A stretch of 64,000 bases of DNA, taken from assembly GCA_910584075.1 (NCBI GenBank), contig CAJTZI010000005.1:1-64000 (forward strand), read 5' to 3'. The stretch is from an uncultured Oscillibacter sp. Lineage in GTDB: Bacteria; Bacillota; Clostridia; Oscillospirales; Oscillospiraceae. Position 1 is the first letter of the stretch. Each line of letters starts with the position of its first letter. Below, piece after piece: positions 63,470 to 64,000 of this stretch. The notes beneath the pieces were generated by a model. The model was not told where the DNA came from and did not search any database. It saw only the letters and a list, made by a program, of their open reading frames with translations. Made by a program: the position numbers and the translations under genes.

Positions 63470-63602
63470 TTTTGCGGTCGCCCGCATATTTCAAGGCCCG
63501 CGTCACGCGCCCGCGGGGCACGGAGGGACATCCGCCGAAACTTCGATCCTTCCCTCTCCTCGTCATCCTGTAAGATAATATAGCATTGCAGGAGCTGGCG
63601 CT
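63470..63602 (-). ncRNA. glmS ribozyme: glmS ribozyme-riboswitch
   Basis: On the minus strand AGCGCCAG at 63602-63595 is the cleavage site (between bases 63602 and 63601). Next come TCCTG/CAGGA (P1), GACGAGG (63564-63558 region), GAGGGA...TCCCTC (P2), and the core TTTCGGCGGATG (63540-63529). CCCGCG/CGCGGG and GCGG/CCGC stems (P3, P4) follow. This set is specific for the glmS ribozyme, which cuts the mRNA when glucosamine 6-phosphate binds. The 3-prime boundary is approximate. From there to the ATG (63390-63469) nothing else is seen, and I found no convincing promoter upstream. Confidence 0.94.
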
Positions 63603-63663
63603 TTTGATGGGCTTACCCCATAGTCCTCCTTTCTGTCTGCGCTTTTATGATAAAACCTCCCTT

Positions 63664-63677
63664 CGGAGGCAATATCC
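63664..63677. repeat. Small hairpin between glmS ribozyme and DUF421 gene
   Basis: CCTCC-CTTC-GGAGG (plus-strand: cctcccttcggagg, in the 63657-63670 area) with TTTT on the minus strand. It lies upstream of the ribozyme and could be a weak terminator or part of a leader; no function is evident. Confidence 0.4.
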
Positions 63678-63730
63678 CGGAATAATTTCACGGCGGAGGC
63701 AGAGACTATCCAGACGGAGGGAACCCGCCT

Positions 63731-64000
63731 ATGATGACCGCCTTCGCACGTACCATTATACTCTATTTCCTCATCATGATCGGCCTGCGGCTGATGGGCA
63801 AGCGCCAGATCGGCGAACTGGAGCCCAGTGAGCTGGTATTGACCATGATGATCTCTGACCTGGCCACCGTCCCTATGCAGGATTTCGGCATCCCGCTGCT
63901 GGCCGGGGTCATTCCCATTCTGACGCTGCTGGCCCTCTCCATGCTGCTGAGCCAGCTGTCACTGCAAAACCTGCGGTTCCGGGAGCTGGTGTGCGGCACG
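63731..64000 (+). CDS. DUF421/YetF-family membrane protein (C-terminus outside window)
   Basis: The first 90 residues are present: MMTAFARTIILYFLIMIGLRLMGKRQIGELEPSELVLTMMISDLATVPMQD. The RLMGKRQIGELEPSELV stretch and the three N-terminal helices are typical of DUF421 (YetF, YrbG, SpoVA-locus-linked YcaP-like). The function of these proteins is unknown; some are linked to germination or envelope processes. ATG follows GACGGAGGG. The gene runs off the right edge and is divergent from glmS. Confidence 0.9.
   Translation, partial: MMTAFARTIILYFLIMIGLRLMGKRQIGELEPSELVLTMMISDLATVPMQDFGIPLLAGVIPILTLLALSMLLSQLSLQNLRFRELVCGT

Overview
The window is a high-GC, low-repeat stretch of a chromosome from a Gram-positive anaerobe, most likely a gut Oscillospiraceae (Flavonifractor/Lawsonibacter/Intestinimonas-like). 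The clues are the IspH-ribosomal protein S1 fusion, a CarD-IspD-IspF operon, SLH-domain and Cys/His-repeat surface proteins, a glmS ribozyme, an AUU-started infC, a butyryl-CoA:acetate-type CoA-transferase, a sigma-54 activator and YedF/DUF3343 selenium-associated genes. I see no tRNA, rRNA, CRISPR array, transposase or phage gene.

Layout. 1-2006: a large secreted surface protein running off the left edge. 2346-6748: carAB. 6925-10004: a Gfo/Idh/MocA dehydrogenase and a TIM-barrel isomerase, divergent from a LacI regulator. 10278-13401: a tripartite tricarboxylate transporter (TctC, TctB, TctA). 13532-18888: a TetR regulator divergent from a secreted coiled-coil protein and an MMPL/RND exporter. 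19172-19824: two small genes. 20021-28142: a sigma-54 locus. Its activator gene sits between two outward units, APC permease-P1 peptidase-M55 D-aminopeptidase on one side and N-acyl-D-amino-acid deacylase-serine hydrolase on the other. Each unit has a GG-N10-GC promoter and similar upstream motifs. 28282-31650: an SSB-like protein, then a tightly coupled yedF-cysteine desulfurase-DUF3343-DUF6472-NUDIX operon. 31963-40855: pfkA, trkH-trkA, gluQ, a second DUF3343-cysteine desulfurase pair, and carD-ispD-ispF. 41066-48059: a CoA-transferase, then the operon rpiR-FAD oxidoreductase-cmk-plsC-ispH/S1. 48334-53747: DUF177-rpmF, der-plsY-gpsA, rpmB, and infC-rpmI-rplT behind an attenuator-like leader. 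54066-61408: a 32-residue Q/N-rich protein, a GNAT, an EamA transporter, an SLH-GH25 lysozyme, an unknown exported protein, a PadR-controlled FtsW-like protein, and a MerR/GyrI regulator. 61548-63602: glmS with its ribozyme. 63731 onward: a DUF421 membrane protein cut by the right edge.

The most interesting part is 20021-28142. All five enzymes and transporters fit uptake and breakdown of peptides or amides containing D-amino acids, perhaps peptidoglycan fragments, under one sigma-54 activator with an unassigned N-terminal sensor. Other points of interest are the two cysteine desulfurase-DUF3343 pairs, an FtsW-like membrane protein fused to a HAAS domain beside PadR, a terminator between promoter and start codon of the SLH-lysozyme gene, and a hairpin-packed intergenic region at 55755-55975.
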